Shown: positions 37,446-47,765, counted from the first letter of the stretch. The stretch is DNA of 64,000 nt from CADEEN01 sp963816315 (GCA_963816315.1 CAWFJZ010000024.1:13658-77657); one strand, 5' to 3'. The notes: a model not told the origin generated them from the sequence alone. Numbers and translations: made by a program.

Positions 37446-38522
37446 ATGAAGTTCGTTGACGAAGCCACCATCGACGTTGCCGCCGGCAATGGCGGTGCCG
37501 GCTGCGTGAGCTTCCGGCGCGAGAAGTTCATTCCGTTCGGCGGGCCCAATGGCGGCAACGGAGGGCGCGGCGGCAGCATCTACGCCGTCGGCGACATCAA
37601 CCTGAACACACTGATCGACTACCGCTACGCGCGCCGCCACGAAGCCAGGAACGGTGAGCCCGGCCGCGGTTCGGATCAGTTCGGGGCGGCCTCCGACGAC
37701 ATCGTGCTGCGCATGCCGGTCGGCACGATCCTGAAAGACTTCGAGACCGGCGACGTGATCGCCGAGCTGTTGAATCCTGGCGAGATGGTGCTGGTCTGCA
37801 AGGGCGGTGACGGCGGTTTCGGCAACCTGCATTTCAAGACCAGCACCAACCGCTCGCCGAAGCAAAAAACTCCGGGCTGGCCTGGTGAGGCCAAGAAACT
37901 CAAGCTCGAACTTCGCGTGCTTGCCGATGTCGGGCTGCTCGGCATGCCCAACGCCGGCAAGAGCACGCTGATCGCGTCGATCTCGAACGCGCGGCCGAAG
38001 ATCGCCGACTATCCGTTCACGACGCTGCACCCGAACCTCGGCGTCGTGCGTGTGGCGCCGGAGAAGAGTTTTGTGGTCGCCGATGTGCCCGGCCTGATCG
38101 AGGGCGCTGCCGAAGGCGCCGGCCTCGGCCACCAGTTCCTGCGCCACTTGCAGCGCACGCGGCTCCTGCTGCACATGGTGGACATCGCGCCGTTCGACGA
38201 CAGCGTGGATCCGGTTGCGCAAGCGCGCGCGATCGTTGCCGAGCTGAAAAAGTACGACGCTGCACTGGCCGAGAAGCCGCGCTGGCTGGTGCTCAACAAG
38301 ATCGACATGGTCCCGGCCGACGAGCGCGCGGCGCGGATCAAGGATTTCGTCAAGCGCTTTCGCTGGAAGGGCCCGGTGTTCGAGATCTCGGCGCTGGCGC
38401 GCACCGGGCTCGATCCGTTGATTCACGCCGTTTACGAGCATGTCGCAGCGACGCGGCCGCAAGAGGTCGAGTTGCCGGACGAGCGCTTCGAAGACAAAGA
38501 CGCGGAGCGCCGCGATGCTTGA
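37446..38522 (+). CDS. obgE: GTPase ObgE/CgtA
   Basis: A 358-residue essential GTPase of 50S maturation and stress control. The Gly-rich Obg fold covers residues 1-158 (GNGGAGCVSFRREKF; GGNGGRGGSIY). The G domain has GMPNAGKST (G1), DVPGLIEGAAEG (G3) and NKIDM (G4). It ends with an acidic tail. The proB start lies 8 bases inside its end. Confidence 0.97.
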   Translation: MKFVDEATIDVAAGNGGAGCVSFRREKFIPFGGPNGGNGGRGGSIYAVGDINLNTLIDYRYARRHEARNGEPGRGSDQFGAASDDIVLRMPVGTILKDFETGDVIAELLNPGEMVLVCKGGDGGFGNLHFKTSTNRSPKQKTPGWPGEAKKLKLELRVLADVGLLGMPNAGKSTLIASISNARPKIADYPFTTLHPNLGVVRVAPEKSFVVADVPGLIEGAAEGAGLGHQFLRHLQRTRLLLHMVDIAPFDDSVDPVAQARAIVAELKKYDAALAEKPRWLVLNKIDMVPADERAARIKDFVKRFRWKGPVFEISALARTGLDPLIHAVYEHVAATRPQEVELPDERFEDKDAERRDA

Positions 38523-39639
38523 AGCCGCAGTGCTGCGCGACGCGCGGCGCATCGTCGTCAAGGTCGGATCGAGCTTGGTCACGAACGAGGGCCGGGGCCT
38601 CGACGCGGCCGCGATCGGCGACTGGTGCCGTCAGCTGGCCGCTCTGGCCAGCGAGGGCCGCGAGATGGTGATGGTGTCCAGCGGCGCCGTCGCCGAAGGC
38701 ATGAAGCGCTTGGGATGGGCGACGCGGCCCCGAGAGCTGCCCGATCTGCAGGCCGCCGCCGCAGTTGGTCAGATGGGCTTGGTGCAGATGTACGAAAGCC
38801 AGCTCTCGCAGCACGGCATCACGAGTGCGCAGGTGCTGCTGACGCACGCCGACCTGGCCGACCGCGAGCGTTACCTCAACGCGCGCTCGACGCTGCTCGC
38901 GCTGCTGGCAATGAAGGCACTTCCGGTGATCAACGAGAACGACACCGTCGTCAACGACGAGATCAAGTTCGGCGACAACGACACGCTGGGCGCGTTGGTG
39001 GCCAACCTGATCGAAGCCGATGTGTTGGTGATCCTCACCGATCAGCGTGGCCTGTACTCGACCGACCCGCGCAAGGACACGAACGCGCGCTTCATCGACG
39101 TGGCTCGCGCGGGCGACGAGGCACTGGAGCGCATGGCCGGTGGCGCCGGTTCGGCCATCGGCCGCGGCGGCATGCTGACCAAGGTGCTCGCGGCCAAGCG
39201 CGCGGCCGGCAGTGGCGCGAGCACCATCATCGCCTGGGGACGCGAGCGCGACGTGCTGCTGCGCCTGGCGGCGGGCGAATCCATTGGCACGACGCTCGTG
39301 GCCACCACGGCCAAACTCGCGGCGCGCAAGCAGTGGATGGCCGACCACCTGCAGTTGCGTGGTTCGGTCACGGTCGATGCCGGCGCGGTGAGCAAGTTGC
39401 GCGGCGAGGGCAAGAGCTTGTTGCCGATCGGCGTGGTCGCGGTCGAAGGCGACTTCTCTCGCGGCGATGTGATCGCGGTGCGCTCGCCCGAAGGCCGCGA
39501 AATCGCGCGCGGCTTGGCCAACTACACGGCGGCAGAAACCCGGCTCATCGCGCGCAAGCCCTCGTCGCAGATCGAAGACTCGCTCGGCTATTCGGCCGAG
39601 CCCGAGTTGATCCACCGCGACAATCTGGTCCTCGCGTAG
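38515..39639 (+). CDS. proB: Glutamate 5-kinase ProB
   Basis: First enzyme of proline synthesis, 374 residues. The amino-acid kinase domain has VVKVGSSLVTNEG, MVSSGAVAEGMKRLG and NENDTVVNDEIKFGDND. A C-terminal PUA domain begins near residue 280 (RGSVTVDAGAVSKLRGEGK). ATG 38515 overlaps obgE by 8 bases, suggesting coupling. It converges on rppH with only 3 bases between stops. Confidence 0.96.
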   Translation: MLEAAVLRDARRIVVKVGSSLVTNEGRGLDAAAIGDWCRQLAALASEGREMVMVSSGAVAEGMKRLGWATRPRELPDLQAAAAVGQMGLVQMYESQLSQHGITSAQVLLTHADLADRERYLNARSTLLALLAMKALPVINENDTVVNDEIKFGDNDTLGALVANLIEADVLVILTDQRGLYSTDPRKDTNARFIDVARAGDEALERMAGGAGSAIGRGGMLTKVLAAKRAAGSGASTIIAWGRERDVLLRLAAGESIGTTLVATTAKLAARKQWMADHLQLRGSVTVDAGAVSKLRGEGKSLLPIGVVAVEGDFSRGDVIAVRSPEGREIARGLANYTAAETRLIARKPSSQIEDSLGYSAEPELIHRDNLVLA

Positions 39640-39642
39640 CGA

Positions 39643-40227
39643 TCAAGGATCGACGGCGTCCGGCAGACCGCCATGCACGCTATCGGGCGGCAGCGCGTCA
39701 TCGCGCAACACGCCACGCATGCCCGATCGCAGATAGCGGTTGTGATGCGTCGCTGCCCGCGGCAGGAAGCGAGACAGCTCGGTCAGCGCACGCTCGTACA
39801 CGCCGCGCTTGAACTCGATCACCACGTCGAGCGGCACCCAGTAGTCGTTCCAGCGCCAGGCGTCGAACTCCGGGTGGTCGGTGGCGCGCAGGTTCAAGTC
39901 GCTGTCATGGCCGACCAGCTTCAACAAGAACCAGATCTGCTTCTGGCCCTTGTAGTGGCCGCGCGCGTCGCGGCGGATGTAGTGGTCGGGCACTTCGTAG
40001 CGCAGCCAGTCACGGGTGCGCGCAATGATCTGCACGTGCTCGGGCAGCAAGCCCACCTCTTCGTGCAGCTCGCGCAGCATCGCCTGCTCCGGCGATTCGC
40101 CATGATTGATGCCGCCCTGCGGAAACTGCCACGAGTGAGTGCGCAGCCGCTTGCCCCAGAAAACCTGATTGCGCGCGTTGAGCAGGACGATGCCGACGTT
40201 CGGCCTGAAGCCGTCACGGTCGAGCAT
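39643..40227 (-). CDS. rppH: RNA pyrophosphohydrolase RppH
   Basis: A 194-residue Nudix hydrolase that removes 5'-pyrophosphate from mRNA and so triggers decay. The N-terminus MLDRDGFRPNVGIVL and the Nudix box GGINHGES ... RELHEEVGL match RppH, as do WLRYEVPDHYIRRD and GQKQIWFLL. It is divergent from proS. Confidence 0.95.
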   Translation of the reverse strand: MLDRDGFRPNVGIVLLNARNQVFWGKRLRTHSWQFPQGGINHGESPEQAMLRELHEEVGLLPEHVQIIARTRDWLRYEVPDHYIRRDARGHYKGQKQIWFLLKLVGHDSDLNLRATDHPEFDAWRWNDYWVPLDVVIEFKRGVYERALTELSRFLPRAATHHNRYLRSGMRGVLRDDALPPDSVHGGLPDAVDP

Positions 40228-40357
40228 AATCAGACCTCGATATTTGAACTGATTTCATTTTGCACCGGCCCGGTGTAGCGCGCGATCACTCGGTTTCCCG
40301 CATCAGGGGCTTTATGTGTGCAACGTGCTGCGACCGGCCTCGTCGCACCCCACGCCC

Positions 40358-42104
40358 ATGAAAGCCTCGCAGTTCTTCATCTCCACACTCAAAGAAGCAC
40401 CGGCCGACGCCGAGGTCGTCAGCCATCAGTTGATGATGCGCGCCGGCATGATCAAACGCCTCGGCGCCGGCATCTACAGCTACATGCCGATGGGCCTGCG
40501 CGTGATCCGCAAGGTCGAGGCGATCATCCGTGAGGAGATGAACCGCGCGGGTGCGGTCGAGTTGCTGATGCCGGTGGTGCAGCCCGCCGAGTTGTGGATG
40601 GAGAGCCGGCCGCTTCCAAGCCTACGGCCCCGAGCTGCTGCGCGTCAAGGACCGGCACGACCGCGACTTCGTCATCCAGCCGACGAGCGAAGAGGTCATC
40701 ACCGACATCGCACGGCAAGAGCTGCGCAGCTACAAGCAGCTACCGAAGAATTTTTATCACATCCAGACCAAGTTCCGCGACGAGCGCCGGCCGCGCTTCG
40801 GCCTGATGCGCGGCCGCGAGTTCACGATGAAGGATGCGTACTCGTTCGACCGCGACTTCGCGTCGGCGCAGAAGAGCTACGACGCGATGTACAGAGCCTA
40901 CGGCGCGATCTTCGACCGCTTCGGCCTGATGTACCGCGCGGTGGCCGCCGACACCGGCGCGATCGGCGGCGATGCGTCGCACGAGTTCCAGGTCATCGCG
41001 GACACCGGCGAAGACGCCATCGCCTACTGCCTGACGAGCGACTACGCGGCCAATGTCGAGCTGGCCGAAGGCGTGGCGCTCATCGCGTCGCGCGCTGCGC
41101 CGGCCGAGGCGATGAAGAAGACGCCGACGCCGGGCAAGAGCACCTGTGAAGACGTGGCGGCGCTGCTGAACTTGCCCCTGACGCGCACGATCAAGTCGCT
41201 GGTGTTGGCCACCGAAGAAAAGAACGAGGCCGGCGACATCGTCAAGCTGCAGCTCTGGCTGCTGCTCGTGCGCGGCGACCACAGCCTGAACGAAGTCAAG
41301 ACCGGCAAGGTGGAGGGATTGCAGAACGGCTGGCGCTTTGCCGCCGTGTCCGAGATCGTCGATCACTTCGGCACGCCGCCCGGCTACCTCGGGCCGATCA
41401 AGACGAGAAGGCCGGTGAAGATCGTTGCCGATCGCACGGTTGCCAACATGAGCGACTTTGTTTGCGGCGCCAACGAGGCCGACTTCCACATCACGGGCGT
41501 CAACTGGGGCCGCGACCTGCCCGAGCCCGATGTCGTCGCCGACATCCGCAACGTCGTCGAAGGCGATCCGTCGCCCGACGGCAAAGGCGTGCTCGCGATC
41601 CAGCGCGGCATCGAGGTCGGCCATGTATTCCTGCTCGGCACCAAGTACAGCGCGGCAATGAACGCCAACTTCCTCGATGAGACCGGCAAACCGCAGCCGC
41701 TGATCATGGGCTGCTACGGCATCGGCGTGACGCGCATCCTCGGCGCGGCGATCGAGCAGAACCACGACGAGCGCGGCATCATCTGGCCCGACGCGCTGGC
41801 GCCGTTCACTGTCGTCATCTGCCCGATCGGCTACGACCGCAGCGAGGCTGTGCGCACGCAGTCCGACGCGCTGCACGAGCAACTGACGGTGCTCGGCGTG
41901 GACGTCCTGCTCGACGACCGCGGCGAGCGCCCCGGCGCGATGTTCGCCGACTGGGAACTGATCGGCGTGCCGCACCGCGTGGTTATCTCCGATCGCGGCT
42001 TGAAGGAAGGCCAGCTCGAGTACCAAGGCCGGCGCGACGCTGCCGCCACCGCCGTGCCGGTGACCGGCGTGGTCGAGTTCGTGAAGGCCCGCTGCGCCGC
42101 ATGA
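40358..42104 (+). CDS. proS: Prolyl-tRNA synthetase ProS (frameshift near 40607)
   Basis: Class II synthetase of about 581 residues with the bacterial-type insertion domain. The start MKASQFFISTLKEAP leads to MPVVQPAELWMESR, then the frame breaks; FQAYGPELLRVKDRHDRDF continues one base later. An extra C in GAGAGCCGGCC (about 40605-40608) explains it. Motif 2 (TKFRDERRPRFGLMRGREF) and motif 3 (GCYGIGVTRILGA) are intact. ProS is essential, so this is probably a sequence error. The stop overlaps the next start. Confidence 0.93.
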
Positions 42105-42700
42105 CGCTCGCGCGCCGCGCGCTGCTTGCGCTGCCGCTGGCGGCTGCAAGCCGCCGCTCGCGGGCCGGCGCCCAGGTCGAAGAGCCGCTGGCCGATTCGG
42201 TGCGTTCGGCGTTGACGGCGGCGATCGCAGCAGCGGCGCCCCCGAGGCCCACCTTCGCCAAGACCGACGACCGCATGACATTCCTGCGCTGGCAAGGTGC
42301 CATCAGCGAACGGCTGAAGCGCTACAAGAGCGAGCGCCACACGCGCGTCGAGTTTCTCAACACGCTCTGGTACGAGAGCAAGCGCGCCGGGCTCGAAGCC
42401 GAGTTGGTGCTCGGGCTGGTCCAGGTCGAGAGCGCGTTTCGCAAGTATGCGATCAGCGTTGTCGGCGCACGCGGCTACATGCAGATCATGCCGTTCTGGG
42501 CGCGTCTGATCGGCGATGGTGATCCGGGCAAACTGTTCCACATGCAGACCAATCTTCGTTTCGGCTGCGTGATCCTGCGCCACTATCTCGAGCGCGAGCG
42601 CGGCGACCTGTTTCTGGCCCTCGGCCGCTACAACGGCAGCCGCGGCCGCGCCGAGTACCCGAACGCCGTCTTCGCCGCGCGCCAGCGCTGGATCGTCTAA
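42101..42700 (+). CDS. Lytic transglycosylase, SLT domain
   Basis: A 199-residue exported muramidase-like enzyme. A short N-terminal hydrophobic leader with Arg residues is followed by the SLT core: VLGLVQVESAFRKYAIS contains the catalytic Glu, then ARGYMQIMPFWARLIG and LALGRYNGSRG. It overlaps proS by 4 bases and converges with ubiX, with stops overlapping by 4 bases. Likely a housekeeping peptidoglycan enzyme, distinct from the T3SS-linked one. Confidence 0.87.
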   Translation: MTLARRALLALPLAAASRRSRAGAQVEEPLADSVRSALTAAIAAAAPPRPTFAKTDDRMTFLRWQGAISERLKRYKSERHTRVEFLNTLWYESKRAGLEAELVLGLVQVESAFRKYAISVVGARGYMQIMPFWARLIGDGDPGKLFHMQTNLRFGCVILRHYLERERGDLFLALGRYNGSRGRAEYPNAVFAARQRWIV

Positions 42701-43260
42701 AGGCCGCGCCAGGCTTGCGGCTCGGCCTTGGCAACCCCCGCCAGCGCCAACACGCGCTCGACCGAATCGTTGACCAGCTCGCCGATCGTCGTCGGCCGGT
42801 GATAGAACGCCGGCAGCGGCGGAAAGACGATCGCGCCCATCTCGGTGGCCGCGGTCATGTTGCGCAGATGGGCGAGGTTGAACGGCGTCTCGCGCACCAT
42901 CAGCACCAGGCGCCGGCGCTCCTTGAGCGTGACGTCGGCGGCACGCGTCAGCAGGTTGTCGCCGAAGCCATGTGCCACCGCCGCCAGTGTCTTCATCGAG
43001 CACGGCGCAACCACCATCGCCGCGGTGTCGAAGCTGCCGCTGGCGATGCAGGCCCCGATGTCGGCCGGCGAATACGCGTGCGCGGCCAGCGCTTCGAGCG
43101 CCGCGCGGTCGAGGCTACATTCATGATGCACGTTGAGCACGCCAGCAGGCGTGACGACGAGGTGCGTTTCCACGCCGAGCGCCTGGCAGCGCTCCAGCAG
43201 CCGCACGCCGTAGATCGCGCCGCTGGCGCCGGTGATGCCGACGACGAGTCGCTGCGTCAA
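42697..43260 (-). CDS. ubiX: Flavin prenyltransferase UbiX
   Basis: A 187-residue flavoprotein making prenylated FMN for the UbiD decarboxylase in ubiquinone synthesis. MTQRLVVGITGASGAIYGVRLL binds FMN (GITGASGA), and the mid-part VVAPCSMKTLAAVAHG and C-terminal MVRETPFNLAHLRNM are typical. It overlaps the end of the glutaredoxin gene. Confidence 0.95.
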   Translation of the reverse strand: MTQRLVVGITGASGAIYGVRLLERCQALGVETHLVVTPAGVLNVHHECSLDRAALEALAAHAYSPADIGACIASGSFDTAAMVVAPCSMKTLAAVAHGFGDNLLTRAADVTLKERRRLVLMVRETPFNLAHLRNMTAATEMGAIVFPPLPAFYHRPTTIGELVNDSVERVLALAGVAKAEPQAWRGL

Positions 43261-43574
43261 GCCGCTTTACCGAGCACCTGTTGAAGTTCACCCGCCTGGT
43301 ACATCTCCATCAAGATGTCCGAGCCGCCGATGAACTCGCCGTTGACGTAGAGCTGCGGGATCGTCGGCCAGTTGGCGAAGTCCTTGATGCCCTGTCGGAT
43401 CTCTTCGTCCTCGAGCACGTTGACCGTCTTCAGGTCATCGACGCCGCAGGCCTTGAGGATCTGGATCGCACGGCCGGAGAAGCCGCACATCGGGAACTGC
43501 GCGGTCCCCTTCATGAAGAGCACCACACGGTTGTGGTGAACGAGGTCGCCGATGCGTTTTTGAGTGTCGCTCAT
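43257..43574 (-). CDS. grxD: Monothiol glutaredoxin Grx4/GrxD
   Basis: A 105-residue CGFS-type glutaredoxin that carries and transfers Fe-S clusters. The active site is MCGFSGRAIQIL; WPTIPQLYVNGEFIGGSDI is the glutathione-binding part. ATG 43574 is chosen because the family N-terminus (SDTQKRIGDLV) starts there. Its stop overlaps the ubiX start (4 bases). Confidence 0.95.
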   Translation of the reverse strand: MSDTQKRIGDLVHHNRVVLFMKGTAQFPMCGFSGRAIQILKACGVDDLKTVNVLEDEEIRQGIKDFANWPTIPQLYVNGEFIGGSDILMEMYQAGELQQVLGKAA

Positions 43575-43661
43575 GGGAAGGCGCCCACCGAAGGGCCAAA
43601 GCTTTGCGAAAGCCGTGGTTATACGGCTTTTCGACAAAGCCCGGCGCTGTCCGCCGCTTCT

Positions 43662-44285
43662 TTAAAAGGCGTAGGAAACGCCGACCTGCACCATCGGCGA
43701 GATGCGCAGCTCGCGCAGCAGGTCGTCGAGCGACTGGTTGCCGCTGACGCGCAAGCCGCCGTTGCTGCCGCTGCGGCCCGCCAGACCGAGGTCAGCCGAG
43801 ACGCCCCAGCCGCCGCGCACCGAGATGCCCGACCAGCCGACGCCGATGTAGGGCACAGCGGCCCAGGGCTCGGACGCCGACTCGATGCCCGGCAGCACAC
43901 TGCGCGGCTGACGAAGTTGCGTCACGGCCATGCCTTGCGCGTTCGACATCGCCGGTGTGCCGAGCGCCAGCGAGCGCTGGCCCAACAACATGCCGCTCGT
44001 AGCGCGAAAGCCACTGCTCACTTGCCCTTGGCCGAGCCGCGCCCGGCTGAAGTAGTAGTCGCCGAGCAACACGCCCGCCTGCTGATGCCAGGAAGGGCTG
44101 CCGCCGTCGGCCGGTGCGGTGCTGGTGTTGACGCCCAAGCGCGCTTGCAGGCGCGGGCCGAAGAAGGCCTGCTCGTCGAAGGTCAGTCCCTGGCCTTGGG
44201 CCCAGGCGGCCGGCGCGGCCAGCAACGAAACGGTTGCGATCCAGCCCGGCAGGCGGTGCCAGGATGGAATGGAAACATGCTTCAT
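43662..44285 (-). CDS. Probable outer-membrane beta-barrel protein
   Basis: A 207-residue exported protein with a signal peptide ending near APAAWAQ and alternating hydrophobic/Gly residues. The C-terminus VGVSYAF ends in Phe, the usual BAM recognition signal of outer-membrane barrels. Segments such as AAVPYIGVGWSGISVRGGWG resemble OmpW-type strands, but no family was matched firmly. ATG 44285 has GGGGAG about 7 bases upstream. Monocistronic. Confidence 0.65.
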   Translation of the reverse strand: MKHVSIPSWHRLPGWIATVSLLAAPAAWAQGQGLTFDEQAFFGPRLQARLGVNTSTAPADGGSPSWHQQAGVLLGDYYFSRARLGQGQVSSGFRATSGMLLGQRSLALGTPAMSNAQGMAVTQLRQPRSVLPGIESASEPWAAVPYIGVGWSGISVRGGWGVSADLGLAGRSGSNGGLRVSGNQSLDDLLRELRISPMVQVGVSYAF

Positions 44286-44445
44286 GGCTGCTCCCCGCGG
44301 CACTGTCATCGTCGGCTGAGCCTTCAACCTGCGAGAGTGCGTCTGCGACCCCATGCTACGCCTGCCGCCCGGGCTTGTGGGCATCGGCGACCGCGTAGCA
44401 ATGCCGAGCTTGTGGGGTTTCGTCGCCTCGCGTTGTCAACGGGCG

Positions 44446-45270
44446 TCACTGCGTGCGGCGGCCAGCAGTCACCCGCGGCCTGGCCGCCAAATCGGGTCGG
44501 GTCTGGACGGCCGAAAAGCCGGCTTGCTCGAAACGTGCGCGGGTGGTGTCGCCTTGCTCTGCCCCATGCTCGACCAGCAACCAGGCACCGGGGTGCAGCC
44601 GCGCCGCCGCACCGCCGACGATGCGCTCGATGTCAGCCAGGCCGTCGCCGCGGTCGCCGACCGGCGTCAGCGCCAGCGCCGGTTCGTGGCGCAGCGCGGC
44701 CAGATGCGGGTCGTTGGGCGGCACGTACGGCGGGTTGGACAGGGCGAGGTGATAACGCCCAGGCGGCGCTGCCTGCCACCAGGCACCGCGATGCCACAGC
44801 ACGTCCAGGCCGAGCGCCAAGCCATTGGCGCGCGCTACCGCCAGAGCTGCCTCGCTGATGTCACTGGCATGCACTTGCGCCTGCGGGCAGGCGTGTTTGA
44901 CGGCCAGCGCGATCGCGCCGCTGCCGGTGCCCAAATCGATGACCCGTGGCGCGGTCAGCCCGGCGAGCAGTTCCAGTGCCCAATCGACGAGGATCTCGGT
45001 GTCGGGGCGTGGCACCAGCACGTCGGGCGTGACGCGCAGCGTCAGGCCGTGGAACTCGCGCGCGCCGAGCAGGTAGGCCAGTGGCTCGCCGCCGGCGCGG
45101 CGCCTGAGCAGAGCCGACGCCGCTGCAGTCCGTTCGCCCAGCACCGCATCGTCATGGGCAATGACCCAAGACCGCGTCTGCCCGAAGACCTGTGCGACGA
45201 GCAATTGCGCATCGAGGCGCTCGACGCCCAATCCACGCGCCTCGGCCAGCGCTGCGGCCACGGTCGTCAC
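44446..45270 (-). CDS. prmC: Release factor glutamine methyltransferase PrmC
   Basis: A 274-residue SAM-dependent methyltransferase that modifies the GGQ glutamine of RF1/RF2. SAM-binding motif I is VIDLGTGSGAIALAVKH; the catalytic NPPY is in LALSNPPYVPPND. The N-terminal helical domain and PRPDTEILVDWAL are typical. It overlaps the end of prfA (ATGA), an arrangement conserved in proteobacteria. Confidence 0.95.
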   Translation of the reverse strand: MTTVAAALAEARGLGVERLDAQLLVAQVFGQTRSWVIAHDDAVLGERTAAASALLRRRAGGEPLAYLLGAREFHGLTLRVTPDVLVPRPDTEILVDWALELLAGLTAPRVIDLGTGSGAIALAVKHACPQAQVHASDISEAALAVARANGLALGLDVLWHRGAWWQAAPPGRYHLALSNPPYVPPNDPHLAALRHEPALALTPVGDRGDGLADIERIVGGAAARLHPGAWLLVEHGAEQGDTTRARFEQAGFSAVQTRPDLAARPRVTAGRRTQ

Positions 45271-46358
45271 ATCAGCGCCTGCCCGCTTTCGAGCGCGGCC
45301 AGTTGCTGTGCCGCGCGCTCGGTTCGCAGCGCGCCGATGACCTCGTCGAGATCGCCTTCCATCACCATGCCGAGCTTGTAGAGCGTCAGGTTGATGCGGT
45401 GGTCGGTCAGGCGCCCCTGCGGAAAGTTGTAGGTGCGGATGCGGTCGCTGCGGTCGCCGCTGCCGATCAGGCCCTTGCGCGTAGCCGCTTCCTTGGTCGC
45501 TCGCTCAGTCTGGTCCTTGTCGCGCAGCCGTGCCAGCAGCACGGCCATCGCCTTGGCTTTGTTGCGATGCTGCGAGCGGTCGTCCTGGCATTCGGCGACG
45601 ATGCCGGTCGGCAAATGCGTGATGCGGATCGCGCTGTCGGTCTTGTTGACGTGCTGGCCGCCGGCGCCGCTGGCGCGGAAGGTGTCGATGCGCAGCTCGG
45701 CCGGGTTGATCTGCACTTCTTCGGCCTCGTCGGGTTCGGGCATCACGGCCACCGTGCAGGCGCTGGTGTGGATGCGGCCCTGGCTCTCGGTGGCCGGCAC
45801 GCGCTGCACGCGGTGGCCGCCGGATTCGAAGCGCAGCTTGCCGTAGGCGCCGGGGCCTTCGACGCGCAGCACGATTTCCTTGTAGCCGCCGAGCTCGGCC
45901 GCGCTCTCGCTCATGACCTCGGTGCGAAAACCCGCGCGCTCGCACCAGCGCAGGTACATGCGCGTCAAGTCACCGGCAAAAAGAGCCGACTCGTCGCCGC
46001 CGGTGCCGGCGCGGATTTCGACGAAGGCGTTGCGCGCGTCGTCCGGGTCTTTGGGCAGCAGCGCGGTTTGCAGCTCGATGCCGATGGCGTCGAGATCGGC
46101 TTGCGCGCTCGCGATTTCGTCTTTGACCATCTCGGCGAGCTCGGCCTCGCCCTGCATCTCGCGCGCGGCGGCGAGATCACGCTCGCGCTGTTCGTAGCGG
46201 CGCAGCAGCGCGACGAGCGCACTGGCTTCGGCCTGCTCTTTGGCGAGCGCCCGGTAACGCTTCATGTCGGCGCCGACGGCCGGGTCGGACAGGCTCGCGT
46301 CGAGCTCGGCCAATCGCATCGCCAAGCGTTCGAGTTGTTGTCGCAGGGAGTCTTTCAT
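45267..46358 (-). CDS. prfA: Peptide chain release factor 1 (RF1)
   Basis: A 363-residue RF1 that recognises UAA and UAG. The GGQ motif is in ASGAGGQHVNKTDSAIR, and the codon-recognition region includes the PxT-like segment. ATG 46358 is chosen (MKDSLRQQLERL); the 14 residues further upstream are not family-like. It lies between hemA and prmC in the classical hemA-prfA-prmC operon. Confidence 0.97.
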   Translation of the reverse strand: MKDSLRQQLERLAMRLAELDASLSDPAVGADMKRYRALAKEQAEASALVALLRRYEQRERDLAAAREMQGEAELAEMVKDEIASAQADLDAIGIELQTALLPKDPDDARNAFVEIRAGTGGDESALFAGDLTRMYLRWCERAGFRTEVMSESAAELGGYKEIVLRVEGPGAYGKLRFESGGHRVQRVPATESQGRIHTSACTVAVMPEPDEAEEVQINPAELRIDTFRASGAGGQHVNKTDSAIRITHLPTGIVAECQDDRSQHRNKAKAMAVLLARLRDKDQTERATKEAATRKGLIGSGDRSDRIRTYNFPQGRLTDHRINLTLYKLGMVMEGDLDEVIGALRTERAAQQLAALESGQALM

Positions 46359-46415
46359 TCGTTCAATGCCGTGCCCGCGGCCGCGTTGCCGCAGCCGCAC
46401 AAGACAGTGGCTTCG

Positions 46416-47720
46416 CTAGAGCTGCGTGTCGCCGCCGTCGGTCGGGCGTGAACCGCGGCGCAGGAACAGGCGCGAGATCGAATCCGACACCTGCGCGCGA
46501 TGCTCTTCATCGGCGGCGTTCAACTCGGCATAGGCGCCGTGCAGCATCTTCTGCGTCAAGCTGCGCGCCATCGCATCGAGCACGTCCTGCGGGTGGTCGC
46601 CGCGCGCCAGCAGCTTGCGCGCGCGCGCCAACTCGGCTTCACGCCAACTGTCGGCCTGTTTGTTCAGCGCCTGGATCAGCGGCACGGTGGCGCGCTGGTC
46701 GAGCCAGTGCGCAAAGCTCTGCACGCCGGCGTCGATGATCGCTTCGGCCTCCTGCACGGCGGCTTGGCGCTTTTCGCCGGCGGTTTGCACGAGCGACGAC
46801 AGGTCATCGACGGTGTAGAGATAGACGTCGGCGAGCTTGGCGACTTCGGGCTCGATGTCGCGCGGCACCGCCAGATCGACCATGAACATCGGCCGTCGCC
46901 GCCGCGCTTTCAACGCGCGTTCGACGGCGCCCAAGCCGATGATCGGCAGCGAACTCGCGGTGCAGGAGACGACGATGTCGAAGCCGTGCAGCACCTCGGG
47001 CAGGTCGGCCAGGCGAATCGCCTGGCCACCGAAGCGCGCTGCCAACGCCTCGCCGCGCTCCAACGTGCGGTTGGCCAGCGCCATCGACTTCGGTTCGCGC
47101 GCCGCGAAGTGCGTGGCGACGAGCTCGATCATCTCGCCGGCGCCGACGAACAGCACGCGCTGCTGGCGCAGGTCTTCGAACAGTTGCGACGCCAGACGCA
47201 CGGCCGCCGCCGCCATGCTCACCGAATGCGAGCCGATCTCGGTGCTCGTGCGCACCTCCTTGGCCACGGCGAACGAGCGCTGGAAGAGCTGGTGCAGCGT
47301 CGTGCCGAGCGTGCCGGCTTCGTCGGCCTCGCGCACGGCCTGCTTCATCTGGCCGAGGATCTGCGGCTCGCCGAGCACCATCGAATCGAGGCCGGCAGCG
47401 ACGCGGAATGCATGGCGCGCCGCGGCGCGGTTCTCCGCCGTGTAGGTGTAGCCGCCGAGCTGGCTGGCGCTGACGCCGCCTTGCGCCGCCAACCACTCGG
47501 TGGCCGGCTGCACCAAGGCGCCGACCTCGTGCGCATCGGCGGCCAGATAGAGCTCGGTGCGGTTGCAGGTGGAGAGCAGCGCGGCCTCGGGTGTGGCTCT
47601 CTCCAGCCGTTGCGTCAGTGCCCGCAACGGGTCTTGTAGCTGGTGCGGCGCGAACGCGAACCGGCCGCGCACGTCGAGCGGCGCGGTCGTGTGGTTCAAG
47701 CCGAGGGTCAGGACGCCCAT
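46416..47720 (-). CDS. hemA: Glutamyl-tRNA reductase HemA
   Basis: A 434-residue enzyme making glutamate-1-semialdehyde for tetrapyrroles. LLSTCNRTELYLAA contains the catalytic Cys; GEPQILGQMKQAV and the NADPH-binding VLFVGAGEMIEL follow; the C-terminal dimerisation helix is present. First gene of hemA-prfA-prmC. A small divergent membrane-protein gene starts 45 bases upstream. Confidence 0.97.
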   Translation of the reverse strand: MGVLTLGLNHTTAPLDVRGRFAFAPHQLQDPLRALTQRLERATPEAALLSTCNRTELYLAADAHEVGALVQPATEWLAAQGGVSASQLGGYTYTAENRAAARHAFRVAAGLDSMVLGEPQILGQMKQAVREADEAGTLGTTLHQLFQRSFAVAKEVRTSTEIGSHSVSMAAAAVRLASQLFEDLRQQRVLFVGAGEMIELVATHFAAREPKSMALANRTLERGEALAARFGGQAIRLADLPEVLHGFDIVVSCTASSLPIIGLGAVERALKARRRRPMFMVDLAVPRDIEPEVAKLADVYLYTVDDLSSLVQTAGEKRQAAVQEAEAIIDAGVQSFAHWLDQRATVPLIQALNKQADSWREAELARARKLLARGDHPQDVLDAMARSLTQKMLHGAYAELNAADEEHRAQVSDSISRLFLRRGSRPTDGGDTQL

Positions 47721-47765
47721 GCAGCGATTCTAGAATCCACGCGCCTTTTCAGCATTCTGGTTCGC